From: Gammaproteobacteria bacterium
GTDB lineage: Bacteria; Pseudomonadota; Gammaproteobacteria; Pseudomonadales; Pseudohongiellaceae
DNA length: 64,000 nt
Assembly (NCBI GenBank): GCA_029244985.1
Contig: JAQWQD010000027.1
Span: 124,001 to 188,000, forward strand
Direction: 5' to 3'
The notes beneath the pieces were generated by a model. That model was not told where the DNA came from. It made no database searches and worked only from the letters and a program-made list of their open reading frames with translations. Positions 50,338 through 61,593 of this stretch are shown one piece after another. The position numbers were made by a program, and so were the translations under genes. Every line of letters starts with the position of its first letter. The stretch's first letter is position 1.

Positions 50338-50700
50338 ATGAGACCTAGAGGCCCTCAAACTAAAAAGCGTACACCTTCGAAAAGAGGTCGGCCTCTAACC
50401 CCCTCGATAATTCAGTGGGCAGGATTAAACCGTTCAGTGTCATTAGGGGTAATTGTATTGCTAGCTTTTGTTGTGAGTTCTGGTCTCTCCGTAGTGCTCA
50501 TAACACATCAGAATCGTTTCGCATTCAATGAACTTCAGGAGCTTAAAGATCAAGCCAATCAGTTTGAAACTGAATGGGGGCAATTGCTACTTGAGCAAAG
50601 CACCTTTGGTGTTGATGGGCGTATTGAGCAGCAAGCTACTGAAAAATTACGAATGCAATTACCAGAGCTGTCAGAAATTGTGATGGTGAGTTATGACTGA
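50338..50700 (+). CDS. ftsL: Cell division protein FtsL
   Basis: A 120-aa bitopic membrane protein with a basic cytoplasmic N-terminus (residues 1-37), one helix (about 40-60) and a periplasmic coiled coil (NELQELKDQANQFETEWGQLLLEQ). It works with FtsB and FtsQ to activate FtsWI. It overlaps ftsI by eight bases. The fast-evolving sequence is recognised by architecture and context. Confidence 0.92.
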   Translation: MRPRGPQTKKRTPSKRGRPLTPSIIQWAGLNRSVSLGVIVLLAFVVSSGLSVVLITHQNRFAFNELQELKDQANQFETEWGQLLLEQSTFGVDGRIEQQATEKLRMQLPELSEIVMVSYD

Positions 50701-52426
50701 GTCCAGATTAAGAATCTTATTCAAGGGCTGGCGTTTACATCTTGTATTGTTCTTTATGTCATTGTGCGTACTCGTGATAGCTTGGAAAGTAAGCAATCTG
50801 CACATCACTGATCGTGATTTTTTGCAAGGTGAGGGTGACGCTAGAACTATTCGAACAGTCCCTTTGGTTGCTAATCGCGGATTAATCTCAGATAGAAATG
50901 GTGAACCACTAGCCGTTAGCACGCCAGTGCAATCTATTTGGGTTAATCCTGGTGAGATTGCCGATGAATACGCTGCAATAGCCTTGCTCGCAAAAACCCT
51001 TGAATTAAATCCAGAAGTGCTTGCGAGAAATATTAAAAACAAGTTAGCGCAGGAATTGGAGTTTTGGTACGTAAAACGCCGTTTGTCTCCGGGAGACGCA
51101 GAGCAAGTAATGGCGTTAGATATCGTTGGGGTTTATGCGCAGCAAGAATACCAGCGTTTTTATCCTCAAGGAGAAGTTGCAGCGCATTTAATCGGATTCA
51201 GTAACGTTGATGATATTGGTCAGGAGGGCCTTGAGCTAGCATACGATGGTTGGCTAAAAGGCGTGCCTGGTCGACGGCAGGTAATGCAAGACAGGCGAGG
51301 ACATATAATTGAAGAGTTAAACACGATCCAGACAGCTGAACCAGGAAAGAACCTAGCACTGAGCATTGATTTTAGATTGCAAAGTATCGCTTATCGAGAG
51401 CTTAAGGAAGAATTTGTAAAACGACGTGCAAAAGCGGCAACTGTAGTCGTGCTAGACGTAGAAACTGGTGAGGTCTTAGCGATGGCAAACCAACCATCCT
51501 ATAACCCCCACAACAAAGCGAACATGACTGACTTTAGTGTTCTAAGAAATCGTGCTATTACCGATGCATTTGAGCCTGGATCAACCGTTAAAGCTTTCAC
51601 GATTGCGGCTGCACTTGAGTCAGGGTTATTTACTCCGCAAACAGTTATCGAAACTAGTCCGGGCTGGATGATGTTAAATGGGAATGAAGTAAAAGATTTA
51701 TTTGACTACGGCACCCTAACTACAACTGGAGTGATTACCAAGAGCAGTAATATTGGCAGTAGTAAAATAGCTCTGCAGATAGGTGCCGAGCCTATTAGGG
51801 ATGTATTGGAACGGGTGGGTTTTGGTCAAGTATTGGGTACTGGATTTCCCGGAGAGCGTTCTGGAGTTTTACCCAATCCAAGCCGTTGGGGTCGGCACGC
51901 TACTGCAACTTTTTCATTTGGTTACGGACTCTCTGTGACGGCACTCCAGTTAGCACAAGCCTATTCTGTGCTCGCTGACGATGGAATTCGTAAGCCAGTA
52001 TCTTTGTTGAAGTTACAACAGTCTGACGTTTCTGAATTAGCGCGTAAACAAGTAATAAGTGCAGAAATAGCTGAGACAGTTCGCGGAATGTTAAGTACTG
52101 TAGTTGACGCGCAAAGTGGCGGATCTGCACTGGAAGCTAATGTGCCTTTCTATTCGGTCGCGGGAAAAACTGGCACTGCACATGTGGTTGGAGAGCAGGG
52201 TTATGAGGACAATTTACATAACTCATTCTTTGTTGGTATGGCTCCAGTCTCGGACCCCAAAATTGTCATCGTGGTTATTATCAATGAGCCAAAAGGTGAA
52301 GAGCACTATGGCGGGCAAGTTGCGGCGCCAGTATTTTCAAGAGTTGCTACAGGGGCAATGAGAATTCTAAATATTGCGCCAGATAATATTCCTCAGGGGC
52401 AAGCTCTAAAATTGGGTTCTTTGTAA
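50693..52426 (+). CDS. ftsI: Septal peptidoglycan transpeptidase FtsI (PBP3)
   Basis: A 577-aa class B penicillin-binding protein with an N-terminal membrane helix (about 15-33), a dimerisation/pedestal domain and a transpeptidase domain. Active-site motifs are S297-TVK, S351-SN and K492-TGT. It cross-links septal peptidoglycan with FtsW. It precedes murE by two bases. Confidence 0.97.
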   Translation: MTESRLRILFKGWRLHLVLFFMSLCVLVIAWKVSNLHITDRDFLQGEGDARTIRTVPLVANRGLISDRNGEPLAVSTPVQSIWVNPGEIADEYAAIALLAKTLELNPEVLARNIKNKLAQELEFWYVKRRLSPGDAEQVMALDIVGVYAQQEYQRFYPQGEVAAHLIGFSNVDDIGQEGLELAYDGWLKGVPGRRQVMQDRRGHIIEELNTIQTAEPGKNLALSIDFRLQSIAYRELKEEFVKRRAKAATVVVLDVETGEVLAMANQPSYNPHNKANMTDFSVLRNRAITDAFEPGSTVKAFTIAAALESGLFTPQTVIETSPGWMMLNGNEVKDLFDYGTLTTTGVITKSSNIGSSKIALQIGAEPIRDVLERVGFGQVLGTGFPGERSGVLPNPSRWGRHATATFSFGYGLSVTALQLAQAYSVLADDGIRKPVSLLKLQQSDVSELARKQVISAEIAETVRGMLSTVVDAQSGGSALEANVPFYSVAGKTGTAHVVGEQGYEDNLHNSFFVGMAPVSDPKIVIVVIINEPKGEEHYGGQVAAPVFSRVATGAMRILNIAPDNIPQGQALKLGSL

Positions 52427-52428
52427 CG

Positions 52429-53967
52429 ATGAATACAGCTGAAAAATTGAATTCACAAGCTTCTCTTTTAGAGCTAATCAAGGGGTATAGAGAAATTAGC
52501 GATGCCGAAGCATCGAGCTTGGAAATTGTAGTTAGAGGAGTGCAATTGGATAGTCGCCTGCTTCAACAGGGCGATTTATTCTTAGCTTGTTTTGGTCGTA
52601 ATCATGACGCTCGAAATTATATCGATCAAGCAATTGTTTCTGGATGCTGCGCGATCCTTGTGGAATCCGGTGTTGATTGGCAAGGGATTCAGCTGCGAGA
52701 TGCTGTACCCATAATAGCTATCGATAATTTACACGCAAAGGTAAGTGAGATTGCAGGGCGTTTTTTTGGCCATCCCAGCAAAAAGTTAAACGTAATCGGC
52801 ATTACTGGTACGAATGGAAAAACTAGCTGCAGTCAATTTCTTTCGCAAACTTTGACGGCATTAGGTTGTAAATGTGGAGTTATTGGCACATTGGGTTATG
52901 GTATCAGCGGAGAGTTACAAGAGACCCAGTTAACAACTCCTGATGCAGTATTTACCCAATCAGCGCTTGCGAGAATGCATTGTGAAGATATTGACCCAAT
53001 AGCCATGGAAGTTTCATCTGTCGGCTTGCATCAGAAACGTGTTTCATCTGTTCTTTTTGATACAGCGATATTTACCAATTTGACTCGTGATCATTTGGAT
53101 TATCACGAAACGATGGAAGCTTATGGCGAGAACAAAAAGAAATTATTTATGATGCCTGGGTTAAAGACAGCCATTGTAAACTTAGATGACTCTTTTGCGC
53201 TCCCAATTATTAATTCTATTTCATCCGACGTCGAGATTCTCACTTACAGTCTTGAAAACAAAATCGCTTCTGTTTTTGCGGAATCATTGGAGCTCACGCG
53301 AAATGGATTTCGAGCAAAAATATGTACACCGATTGGCATGGGTGAAATAACAGGCAAGCTTATCGGTTATTTTAATTTTAGCAATGTATTGGCAGTGTTA
53401 ACTGCGCTTATAAATTACTTGCCACGTCACTCAGGGATGAATATTGATTCAATATGCCAAAAAATTTCTGAACTTCAGCCGGTCGATGGCCGCATGGAAA
53501 TAATAGAAGAAAGCGAGGAGATTACCGTAGTTGTAGATTATGCCCATACGCCCGATGGGTTGTGTAGCGCATTAACTGCACTAAAAGATCATTTTAGTGG
53601 ACAGATATGGTGCATTTTTGGTTGCGGTGGAAATAGGGATAAAGGCAAGCGCCCGCTCATGGGTGAAATTGCAGAGAAGCATTCGAGTCAGATAGTCATT
53701 ACTGATGACAATCCTCGCAACGAAGGAGGCGATGAAATCGTTCAGCATATTTTGAGCGGTATTAGTTGGAAAGAAAATATCAAAATCATTAGAGACAGAG
53801 CTAAGGCAATAAGTTATGCGATTAGCCAGGCTAAAGCGGGCGATGTTGTGCTTGTCGCTGGGAAAGGTCATGAAGCCTATCAAGACATTGCCGGAATAAG
53901 GAATATTTTCAGTGATGCAAAGCAAGTGCGAGTAGCACTTCAAGAGCGAGAGGGGAAGGGGAGGTAA
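52429..53967 (+). CDS. murE: UDP-MurNAc-tripeptide synthetase MurE
   Basis: A 512-aa Mur ligase with P-loop GITGTNGKTSCSQFL (about 120-134), central domain VVDYAHTPDGL and C-terminal DNPRNE. The DNPR motif is the signature of meso-diaminopimelate-adding MurE, in contrast to lysine-adding forms. Confidence 0.97.
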   Translation: MNTAEKLNSQASLLELIKGYREISDAEASSLEIVVRGVQLDSRLLQQGDLFLACFGRNHDARNYIDQAIVSGCCAILVESGVDWQGIQLRDAVPIIAIDNLHAKVSEIAGRFFGHPSKKLNVIGITGTNGKTSCSQFLSQTLTALGCKCGVIGTLGYGISGELQETQLTTPDAVFTQSALARMHCEDIDPIAMEVSSVGLHQKRVSSVLFDTAIFTNLTRDHLDYHETMEAYGENKKKLFMMPGLKTAIVNLDDSFALPIINSISSDVEILTYSLENKIASVFAESLELTRNGFRAKICTPIGMGEITGKLIGYFNFSNVLAVLTALINYLPRHSGMNIDSICQKISELQPVDGRMEIIEESEEITVVVDYAHTPDGLCSALTALKDHFSGQIWCIFGCGGNRDKGKRPLMGEIAEKHSSQIVITDDNPRNEGGDEIVQHILSGISWKENIKIIRDRAKAISYAISQAKAGDVVLVAGKGHEAYQDIAGIRNIFSDAKQVRVALQEREGKGR

Positions 53968-53976
53968 TTCAGGACT

Positions 53977-55347
53977 TTGATTGGAACCATGCTGCTATCA
54001 GGGTTAGCCGAGCAATTGGGCGGTGAAATCATTGGGGACAATGTAGAGATATCGGCGATGTCTACGGATACGCGTGCGTTAAAAAAAGGTGACACTTATC
54101 TGGCATTGGTAGGTCCGAATTTTAATGGAAACGATTTTTTGGTGGAAGCGGAATCTAGTGGTGCAATTGCAGCAATAGTTTCGAATCCAATATCAAAGCA
54201 TGCTCTGCCAATCCCGTTATTGCGAGTAAAAGATACGCATTTGGCTCTGGGAAAAATTGCATCGATTAATCGTGAGAGAAGCACCGCTAAAGTTATTGCG
54301 TTAACTGGCAGTCAGGGGAAAACTACAGTTAAAGAAATGATCGGAGCAATTTTATGCCGCGAAGGCGAAACCCTAATTACACAGGCGAATCAGAACAATA
54401 CTGTTGGTGTGCCGTTAACACTACTACAAATAACAGATCAACATAAATTTGCTGTAATTGAAATTGGTGCAGACTGTCATGGAGAAATTGAATTTAGTGC
54501 TGCGATGGCAAAACCAGATATTGCCCTAATTACTAATGCTAATGCGGCGCACATCGAAGGCTTTGGTAGTCTTCAAGGGATAGTAGAAGCAAAAGGTGAA
54601 ATTATTGGCACTGCAGAAGAGTCTGCTTCAATTATTCTCAATGCCGACGACGAAAATGTTGCCCAATGGATTGAGCTCGCCGCTGGGAAAAAAGTTATTC
54701 AATTTAGCGCTGCCAATCCTCAAGCTGATTGTTATGCAAAAGACACTGTAGTCGGTAAAAAGGGCGTAGTCAGTTTTACATTAAGCACTCCCCGGGGGTT
54801 AGAAAGAATAAGTCTCCAATTGTTAGGTAAACACAATGTAACCAACGCGGTTGCTGCGGCAACTGCGGCATTAGAAGTAGGTGCAAGTTTAAAATCTATT
54901 GGTGAAGGTCTGGGTAGTTTGGTGCCGGTAAATCGACGCCTAAACCCTCAAGTTGGATTTAATAGTTGTTGTGTTGTTGATGATACTTACAACGCGAGCC
55001 CATCTTCTTTTAAAGCTGCAATTGATGTTTTAATTTTATTTCCAGAGCGAAAAATTTTGATTGCTGGTGATATGAAAGAGCTAGGCCGTGAGGCTGAAGA
55101 GTCTCACCTAGAAGTGGGCCGTTATGCAAATGACTCGGGTGTTGATGAATTATGGACCATGGGGAATTTAAGTAGTTTGACTTCGGCAGAGTTTGGTAAA
55201 AATGGTAAACATTTTGCTACGGTCAATGAATTAATTCATGCATGTAAAGCGCTAGCAGCGTCTGATGTTGTATTTCTGGTGAAAGGCTCTAGAGGGGCAC
55301 ACATGGAAGTAATAGTCGATGAATTGATTGAAGCTGGGAGCGACTAA
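53977..55347 (+). CDS. murF: UDP-MurNAc-tripeptide:D-Ala-D-Ala ligase MurF
   Basis: A 456-aa Mur ligase with P-loop [14 protein letters not shown] (about 107-120) and the [11 protein letters not shown] motif. It adds D-Ala-D-Ala to UDP-MurNAc-tripeptide. The start may be TTG 53977 (MIGTMLLS) or ATG 53989; the purine-rich GGGGAAGGGGAGG suits either. It overlaps mraY by one base (TAATG). Confidence 0.96.
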   Translation: MIGTMLLSGLAEQLGGEIIGDNVEISAMSTDTRALKKGDTYLALVGPNFNGNDFLVEAESSGAIAAIVSNPISKHALPIPLLRVKDTHLALGKIASINRERSTAKVIALTGSQGKTTVKEMIGAILCREGETLITQANQNNTVGVPLTLLQITDQHKFAVIEIGADCHGEIEFSAAMAKPDIALITNANAAHIEGFGSLQGIVEAKGEIIGTAEESASIILNADDENVAQWIELAAGKKVIQFSAANPQADCYAKDTVVGKKGVVSFTLSTPRGLERISLQLLGKHNVTNAVAAATAALEVGASLKSIGEGLGSLVPVNRRLNPQVGFNSCCVVDDTYNASPSSFKAAIDVLILFPERKILIAGDMKELGREAEESHLEVGRYANDSGVDELWTMGNLSSLTSAEFGKNGKHFATVNELIHACKALAASDVVFLVKGSRGAHMEVIVDELIEAGSD

Positions 55348-56429
55348 TGTTGGTTTGGTTGTCAGATTATTTAATTCAGTTTAACAGCAGTTTTGCTGTT
55401 CTACAGTACATTACCGTGCGCGGAATATTCAGCGTTCTAACCGCGCTATTCGTGTCTTTAATAATCGGTCCCTATATGATTCGACGCCTTAACTATCTTC
55501 AGATTGGGCAAGTGGTCAGAGATGATGGACCGGAAACTCATTTTAGTAAAGCTGGGACCCCTACTATGGGCGGTGCACTCATTCTTGTAAGCATCGCAAT
55601 AAGTACTTTGCTTTGGTCTGATTTAAGCAATCACTACGTATGGATAGTTTTATTGGTAACGATTTTATTCGGTGCTATTGGTTGGGTGGATGATTACCGT
55701 AAAGTATTTGAGCAAAATACAGCAGGGCTTTCTGCAAAGTGGAAGCTGTTCTGGCAAGCATTAGTTGGTTTGGTCGCAGCTATTTTTTTGTATTATACAG
55801 CCGTCAGTCCGATTGAAATCGAATACATCGTGCCATTTTTTAAAGATGTTTCAATTAGTACTGGGATTTTTTACATCGCTATTAGTACTTTTATTATTGT
55901 TGGGTTTAGTAACGCTGTGAACCTTACTGATGGCCTGGACGGGTTGGCAATTCTGCCTACGGTGATGGTAGGCGGAGCACTCGGAATTATTGCTTATCTA
56001 GCAGGACATGCCGAATTTTCTGCATACTTAAATATCCCCAACGTTGACGGTTCTGGCGAAGTAGTTATTTTCGCTGGCGCGCTGGTCGGCGCAGGAATGG
56101 GCTTTCTCTGGTTTAACACTTACCCGGCGCAAATATTTATGGGCGACGTTGGTGCGTTAGCTCTTGGCGCTGCTTTGGGCGTGATGGCAATTATTTCTCG
56201 GCATGAAATTGTTTTATTCATTATGGGAGGTGTTTTTGTGGTTGAAACTGCTTCCGTAATTTTGCAAGTCGGTTCGTTCAAGCTGACCGGGAAACGGATT
56301 TTTCGAATGGCACCATTACATCATCATTTTGAGCTTAAAGGCTGGCCAGAGCCAAGGGTGATAGTTCGGTTTTGGATAATCACGGTAATGTTGGTGCTTT
56401 TTGGTTTAGCAACCTTGAAGCTTCGTTAA
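55347..56429 (+). CDS. mraY: Phospho-N-acetylmuramoyl-pentapeptide transferase MraY
   Basis: A 360-aa polytopic enzyme with ten helices that transfers phospho-MurNAc-pentapeptide to undecaprenyl phosphate (lipid I). Conserved Mg2+/substrate residues are in [17 protein letters not shown] and the C-terminal [13 protein letters not shown]. Confidence 0.98.
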   Translation: MLVWLSDYLIQFNSSFAVLQYITVRGIFSVLTALFVSLIIGPYMIRRLNYLQIGQVVRDDGPETHFSKAGTPTMGGALILVSIAISTLLWSDLSNHYVWIVLLVTILFGAIGWVDDYRKVFEQNTAGLSAKWKLFWQALVGLVAAIFLYYTAVSPIEIEYIVPFFKDVSISTGIFYIAISTFIIVGFSNAVNLTDGLDGLAILPTVMVGGALGIIAYLAGHAEFSAYLNIPNVDGSGEVVIFAGALVGAGMGFLWFNTYPAQIFMGDVGALALGAALGVMAIISRHEIVLFIMGGVFVVETASVILQVGSFKLTGKRIFRMAPLHHHFELKGWPEPRVIVRFWIITVMLVLFGLATLKLR

Positions 56430-56448
56430 AAACTACTAGGTAAATCAA

Positions 56449-57807
56449 TTGGCCGGTGATTTGATAGTCAATGAAAAAGTTATTGTCGGTCTGGGGGAAA
56501 CAGGATTATCGGTCGCTAAATTTTTAGCGTCACGAAATCAGAAATTTAAAGTCATTGATAGCCGCTTGAATCCACCGGCATTGTCTGAACTAAAAAGGAT
56601 ATTGCCAGAAATAGAAACTGAAGTGGGCGGACTAAAACTAAAAACCTTATTGGGAGCCAGTGAGCTAGTGATTAGTCCAGGATTAAGCCTCAAGACTCCG
56701 GTTATTGCAGAAGCAGTAGAACAAGGTGTAGCAATCACTGGAGACATTGACATCTTTTCTAAGTCAGTACGCAAGCCTATCATCGCTGTTACAGGGTCGA
56801 ATGGAAAAAGTACTGTAGTTGCGATTCTAGCTCGTATTCTTGAAAAAGCAGGAAAAAAATATGGGCTAGGTGGAAATCTGGACGGTACTAATTTTAAACC
56901 TGCCTTAGATTTGCTTAGTGAAGCACCAAAAGATTTCTATATTTTGGAGCTATCTAGTTTTCAGCTTGAAACTACGGAAAAATTAAACGCTGAAGTAGCG
57001 GTGATTCTAAACCTCAGTGCAGATCATATGGATCGCTATGAGACTTTGGATGACTATCACAAGGCCAAACTGAGAATTTTCAATGGTTGTAATCAGGTTG
57101 TGATTAATCGAGATGATATGTATTCCTATCCAGTTGCCGAGTTAAGTGCTCCTATTTGGGATTTCGGATTTAGTCGCCCAGGTGTTAATGGGTTGGGATT
57201 ATTAGAAGAAGATGGTTATCAATATCTAGCCTTTCAGTTCGAGAAAATTGTTTCCGTCAATGAGCTCAAGATTTTTGGCCAACACAATATTTCGAATGTG
57301 CTCGCGGCAGTTGGCTTAGCTCTAGCTATAGGAATTGAATTAGACGCGATCCGTTCCGCCATCAAAGGATTTAATGGGTTGCCCCATCGATGTCAGTGGG
57401 TGGCCAATGTTTCTGGAGTGGAGTTTTATAATGATTCCAAAGGAACAAATGTTGGTGCAACCATGGCAGCAGTCGAAGGTCTGGGTCAGCGAATTTCAGG
57501 ACATATTTTGCTTGTTGCTGGTGGTATGGGGAAAGGTGCTGATTTCCGTTCATTGGTACCAGCAATCAATCGATGGGGAAAGGAAGTTATCTTAATCGGT
57601 CAGGATGCTATAGAAATAGCTTCCAATTTTGACCAAGACATTCAAATTTATTTCGCAAACGATATGCAAGATGCGGTTAGCACAGCTTTTAATCATGCGT
57701 CGTCAGGTGATGCTGTCTTGCTATCGCCCGCTTGTGCGAGTTTCGACATGTTTGAAAACTTTCAAGAACGGGGTAATGCCTTTATTCGTTCTGTGAGGCA
57801 ATTGTAA
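56449..57807 (+). CDS. murD: UDP-N-acetylmuramoylalanine-D-glutamate ligase MurD
   Basis: A 452-aa Mur ligase with P-loop AVTGSNGKSTVVAIL (about 112-126), a LSADHMDRY motif and C-terminal LLSPACASFDMFENFQERG. It adds D-glutamate to UDP-MurNAc-L-Ala. The start is TTG 56449 with an AGG-type ribosome site; no ATG is available close by. It overlaps ftsW by one base. Confidence 0.96.
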   Translation: MAGDLIVNEKVIVGLGETGLSVAKFLASRNQKFKVIDSRLNPPALSELKRILPEIETEVGGLKLKTLLGASELVISPGLSLKTPVIAEAVEQGVAITGDIDIFSKSVRKPIIAVTGSNGKSTVVAILARILEKAGKKYGLGGNLDGTNFKPALDLLSEAPKDFYILELSSFQLETTEKLNAEVAVILNLSADHMDRYETLDDYHKAKLRIFNGCNQVVINRDDMYSYPVAELSAPIWDFGFSRPGVNGLGLLEEDGYQYLAFQFEKIVSVNELKIFGQHNISNVLAAVGLALAIGIELDAIRSAIKGFNGLPHRCQWVANVSGVEFYNDSKGTNVGATMAAVEGLGQRISGHILLVAGGMGKGADFRSLVPAINRWGKEVILIGQDAIEIASNFDQDIQIYFANDMQDAVSTAFNHASSGDAVLLSPACASFDMFENFQERGNAFIRSVRQL

Positions 57808-59015
57808 TGACAATAGCCAGAGCGGCTATGCCAATTAGGGTGAGGTCTATGTCTTCAGTGAAGCTAAACCCTTTGTTATTGGTTGTCTGCTTATTGCTAG
57901 CTTTCGGATTGTTAATGATGACGTCAGCATCGGTTGAAATTGCAAGCAGTCAATATAACGACCCTTTTTATTATTTCAAACGGCAAGGAATATTTGCGCT
58001 TATTGGCTTATTAGTAATGATGCTAACGCTGCACATTCCCGTTGCCATTTGGAAGAAGCTCAGCTGGTTTCTTTTGATGGGGTCATTTGTATTATTGCTT
58101 CTAGTGCTAGTGCCAGGAATTGGCAAGGTGGTAAATGGAAGTGCCCGATGGATTGATCTCGGTTTTTTTAATTTGCAGCCTTCTGAACTCGCTAAAGTCT
58201 TCATTGTTATTTATCTTTCGGCTTATCTCGAAAGGAATCTAGAAGAAGTTCGTGATAAATGGTCTGGATTTTTAAAGCCCATGTTAGTAATTGGTGTAGC
58301 AGCGGTATTACTCGAGTTGGAGCCTGATCACGGCGCTTTAGTAATTTTAATGTTAACTGCATTTTGTATGACCTTCCTCGCGGGCGTAAAACTTTACCGT
58401 TTTCTGATAATGCTGGGATTATGCAGTGGTGCTGTCACTTACATAGCCCTAACTAAGTCTTACGTCATCGTGAGATTCTCTTCTTATCTTAATCCTTGGG
58501 CAGAGGAAAATGTTTACGGGGGGAGTTATCAGTTAACGCAGGCATTAATCGCCTTTGGTCGAGGCGAGTGGTTCGGAGTAGGGCTTGGAAATAGCATCCA
58601 GAAACTTTACTTCCTACCGGAAGCTCATAATGATTTTGTATTAGCAATTATTGGGGAAGAGTTCGGTTTGGTAGGTGTATGCATCGTAGTTCTTCTATTT
58701 TGTTTGTTGGTCTATTTGGCGTTTTCGATTGGCAAAGCTGCTCAGGAAAAGGGTAATTTGTTTGAAGCATTTCTTGCTTATGGTCTCGGCCTCCTATTTG
58801 CGGGGCAAGCAATGATCAATATCGGGGTAAATACTGGCTTACTTCCAACCAAAGGGTTGACTTTACCGTTCCTAAGTTATGGCGGAGCAAGCTTGATTGT
58901 GAGTTGTTTTATGGTCGCCTTATTGGTTCGTATTCAATATGAAACTGAATGTTTTAGTTGCAATGAGAGTGATTTGACTAGTCATCCTAGGGGCGTAATT
59001 AACTTCTCAAAGTGA
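57807..59015 (+). CDS. ftsW: Septal peptidoglycan polymerase FtsW
   Basis: A 402-aa SEDS protein with ten helices and the hallmark NGSARWIDLGFFNLQPSE and LPFLSYGGASL motifs. It polymerises lipid II at the septum together with FtsI. The N-terminus is somewhat long; internal ATG codons near residues 8 and 15 are alternative starts. Confidence 0.96.
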   Translation: MTIARAAMPIRVRSMSSVKLNPLLLVVCLLLAFGLLMMTSASVEIASSQYNDPFYYFKRQGIFALIGLLVMMLTLHIPVAIWKKLSWFLLMGSFVLLLLVLVPGIGKVVNGSARWIDLGFFNLQPSELAKVFIVIYLSAYLERNLEEVRDKWSGFLKPMLVIGVAAVLLELEPDHGALVILMLTAFCMTFLAGVKLYRFLIMLGLCSGAVTYIALTKSYVIVRFSSYLNPWAEENVYGGSYQLTQALIAFGRGEWFGVGLGNSIQKLYFLPEAHNDFVLAIIGEEFGLVGVCIVVLLFCLLVYLAFSIGKAAQEKGNLFEAFLAYGLGLLFAGQAMINIGVNTGLLPTKGLTLPFLSYGGASLIVSCFMVALLVRIQYETECFSCNESDLTSHPRGVINFSK

Positions 59016-60118
59016 AACGGATGGATACAAAAAAAATAACAGTTCTAATTATGGCTGCTGGAACAGGAGGGCATGTATTTCCAGCACTTTCAATTGCTGA
59101 ATCTTTAAGAAAGCAATCAGTAAATGTTGAGTGGCTGGGAACACCTTCTGGGATGGAAAATAGTTTGCTTGCTGCAACAGACATACCTTTGCATCAAGTT
59201 TCAATTAAGGGGTTGAGAGGATCAGGATTGATAAAAAAACTCACATCGCCATTTATGTTGTGCATGGCATTTTTTCAATCATTTAATGTAATTCGACACG
59301 TGCGCCCTGATTGTGTCTTAGGAATGGGGGGCTTTATCTGTGGGCCAGCAGGGTTAGCAGCGAAACTGTTAAAAAAGCCATTGTTAATTCATGAGCAAAA
59401 CGCAGTAGCTGGACTAACAAATAATATACTTTCTAAAGTGTCGATAAAAGTTTTTGAAGCCTTTCCAAATACATTTGATAAAGAGGTCAATGCAGTCCAC
59501 ACAGGTAATCCTTTACGTGCTGAAATATTCAACATCGATAAAGCTGAAGTCGAGGTGAATGCAAATTCTATGTTGAAATTATTGGTCTTGGGTGGATCAC
59601 AGGGCTCAGCCGCTATTAATAAAGTTATTCCAGAGATTGCCGCAAATTGGGCAGAGTCGGGAGTTTTGAGCATTCGCCACCAAACTGGTAGTGCAACCTT
59701 GCAGGAAACAGCACAGCATTATCAAAAACTAGGTATACAGTTAAACAACAATTTAGTTTTAGAGCCTTTTATTAACGACATGGCGTCGGCCTATAAGTGG
59801 GCGGATATAGTTATCTGTCGATCTGGCGCGAGTACCGTGAGTGAATTGGCAGCGATAGGGCTACCTTCAATATTGGTCCCATACCCACACCACAAGGATC
59901 AGCAGCAATTATTGAATGCTCAATGGTTGGCAAACAATGGGGCGGCCTCCGTTGTCACACAGACAGATTTTTCTGTCAAAACTGTATTACCTCAACTGGT
60001 TAAATTTCAGAAAGATCGAAATCTTTTAAAAGAAATTGGTGCCAAAGCAAAGAGACTGTCAATTAACAATGCAGGCGAAATCATTGCCTCAGAATGCGTG
60101 AGGGCTGCTAATGCCTAA
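59012..60118 (+). CDS. murG: UDP-GlcNAc:lipid I GlcNAc transferase MurG
   Basis: A 368-aa GT-B glycosyltransferase with the glycine-rich [13 protein letters not shown] (about 14-26), [13 protein letters not shown] and C-terminal [16 protein letters not shown] motifs. It makes lipid II. The GTG start at 59012 overlaps the ftsW stop; an ATG at 59021 would remove three residues. Confidence 0.97.
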   Translation: MKRMDTKKITVLIMAAGTGGHVFPALSIAESLRKQSVNVEWLGTPSGMENSLLAATDIPLHQVSIKGLRGSGLIKKLTSPFMLCMAFFQSFNVIRHVRPDCVLGMGGFICGPAGLAAKLLKKPLLIHEQNAVAGLTNNILSKVSIKVFEAFPNTFDKEVNAVHTGNPLRAEIFNIDKAEVEVNANSMLKLLVLGGSQGSAAINKVIPEIAANWAESGVLSIRHQTGSATLQETAQHYQKLGIQLNNNLVLEPFINDMASAYKWADIVICRSGASTVSELAAIGLPSILVPYPHHKDQQQLLNAQWLANNGAASVVTQTDFSVKTVLPQLVKFQKDRNLLKEIGAKAKRLSINNAGEIIASECVRAANA

Positions 60119-61535
60119 TGCGCCACAAATTCATCAAATTCCTGAAATGCGTCGGATAAGCACGATACATTTCGTTGGTATCGGCGGCGCAGGAATGTGT
60201 GGGATAGCAGAGGTCTTGTTAAATCAGGGATATCAAATTACCGGCTCTGATATTAAAGAGTCTCCTAATACAGAGAGATTAAAATCTCTTGGCGCAATAA
60301 TATTTATTGGACATGACTCAATAAATGTCAAGAAGGCAGACGTTGTAGTTTATTCGAGTGCTATAGACAGAAAAAACCCCGAAATCAAAGCGGCTGTTAG
60401 TCACGCTAAGCCGCTTATTGCACGAGCGGAAATGTTGGCAGAATTAATGCGTTATCGCCATTCGATTGCAATCGCGGGCACTCATGGGAAAACGACAACA
60501 ACAAGTATTGTTTCCTCGATATTGGCCGCAGGGGGCTTGGATCCTACGTTTGTTATTGGTGGATTGTTAAATAGCGCTGGAGCGAATGCTCAACTGGGTC
60601 AAAGCAGGTACTTGGTGGCGGAAGCAGACGAAAGCGATGCCTCTTTTATGCATTTACAGCCAATGGTTGCTGTGGTCACGAATATTGAAGCGGATCATAT
60701 GAGCACTTACGGTGGTGATTTCGCAAACCTAAAAAAGTATTTTGTGGATTTTCTCCATAATTTGCCATTTTATGGTTTAGCCGTACTTTGTATTGATGAC
60801 CCAGTAGTGCGCGAAATCCTTCCATTAGTTTCAAGGCCAAAGATTACGTATGGATTTTCTAAAAACGCTGATTTTAGGATCAAGAACTTAACTCAAAAGA
60901 AACAAACGACGGAATTTGAAGTTCAACAGCGCGGCAAAAAAAAGCCATTGAAAGTTAAGTTGAATATGCCTGGTAGACATAATGCATTAAATGCAACTGC
61001 TGCTATCGTGATTGCAAGTGACGAAGGTGTCAAAGACAAAGATATAAAGTCTGGAATCGAGAAATTTTCTGGCGTTGGTAGGCGTTTTGACGTGCAGGGT
61101 GAGTTTGGCGTTGAGGGTGGCAGTGTATTGCTTGTCGATGACTATGGTCATCATCCAACGGAAGTGGAAGCGACGATTAAAGCATTACGTGACGGTTGGC
61201 CAAAAAACCGATTGGTGATGATTTATCAACCGCATCGCTACAGTAGGACTAAAGATTTGTATGAAGACTTTGTCGAGGTTCTCTCTGGTGTTGATGTTCT
61301 ATTATTGCTCGAAGTTTATTCGGCGGGAGAAAAGAAAATCGCTGGTGCAGATTCACGAAGCCTTTGCCGAAGTATCCGGTTGCGAGGCAAAGTTGACCCA
61401 ATTTATGTTCAGAAAGAAGCAGATATTCACGACGTTTTGCGGGGACTGGTTAGGGCTGGAGACCTAGTTCTGACCCAAGGTGCGGGGAGCGTTGGAGCTC
61501 TGGCTAAAGAGATTGCCCAAAAAGGGCTCAATTAG
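60111..61535 (+). CDS. murC: UDP-N-acetylmuramate-L-alanine ligase MurC
   Basis: A 474-aa Mur ligase with [18 protein letters not shown]-loop [13 protein letters not shown] (about 123-135), [10 protein letters not shown] and [10 protein letters not shown] motifs. It adds the first L-alanine to UDP-MurNAc. It overlaps murG by eight bases. Confidence 0.97.
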   Translation: MPNAPQIHQIPEMRRISTIHFVGIGGAGMCGIAEVLLNQGYQITGSDIKESPNTERLKSLGAIIFIGHDSINVKKADVVVYSSAIDRKNPEIKAAVSHAKPLIARAEMLAELMRYRHSIAIAGTHGKTTTTSIVSSILAAGGLDPTFVIGGLLNSAGANAQLGQSRYLVAEADESDASFMHLQPMVAVVTNIEADHMSTYGGDFANLKKYFVDFLHNLPFYGLAVLCIDDPVVREILPLVSRPKITYGFSKNADFRIKNLTQKKQTTEFEVQQRGKKKPLKVKLNMPGRHNALNATAAIVIASDEGVKDKDIKSGIEKFSGVGRRFDVQGEFGVEGGSVLLVDDYGHHPTEVEATIKALRDGWPKNRLVMIYQPHRYSRTKDLYEDFVEVLSGVDVLLLLEVYSAGEKKIAGADSRSLCRSIRLRGKVDPIYVQKEADIHDVLRGLVRAGDLVLTQGAGSVGALAKEIAQKGLN

Positions 61536-61593
61536 TGCCAGTTTATTGATTTTTAGACAAGAGTTTGGTCAAAGTTAGTCAAGAAAAACAGCT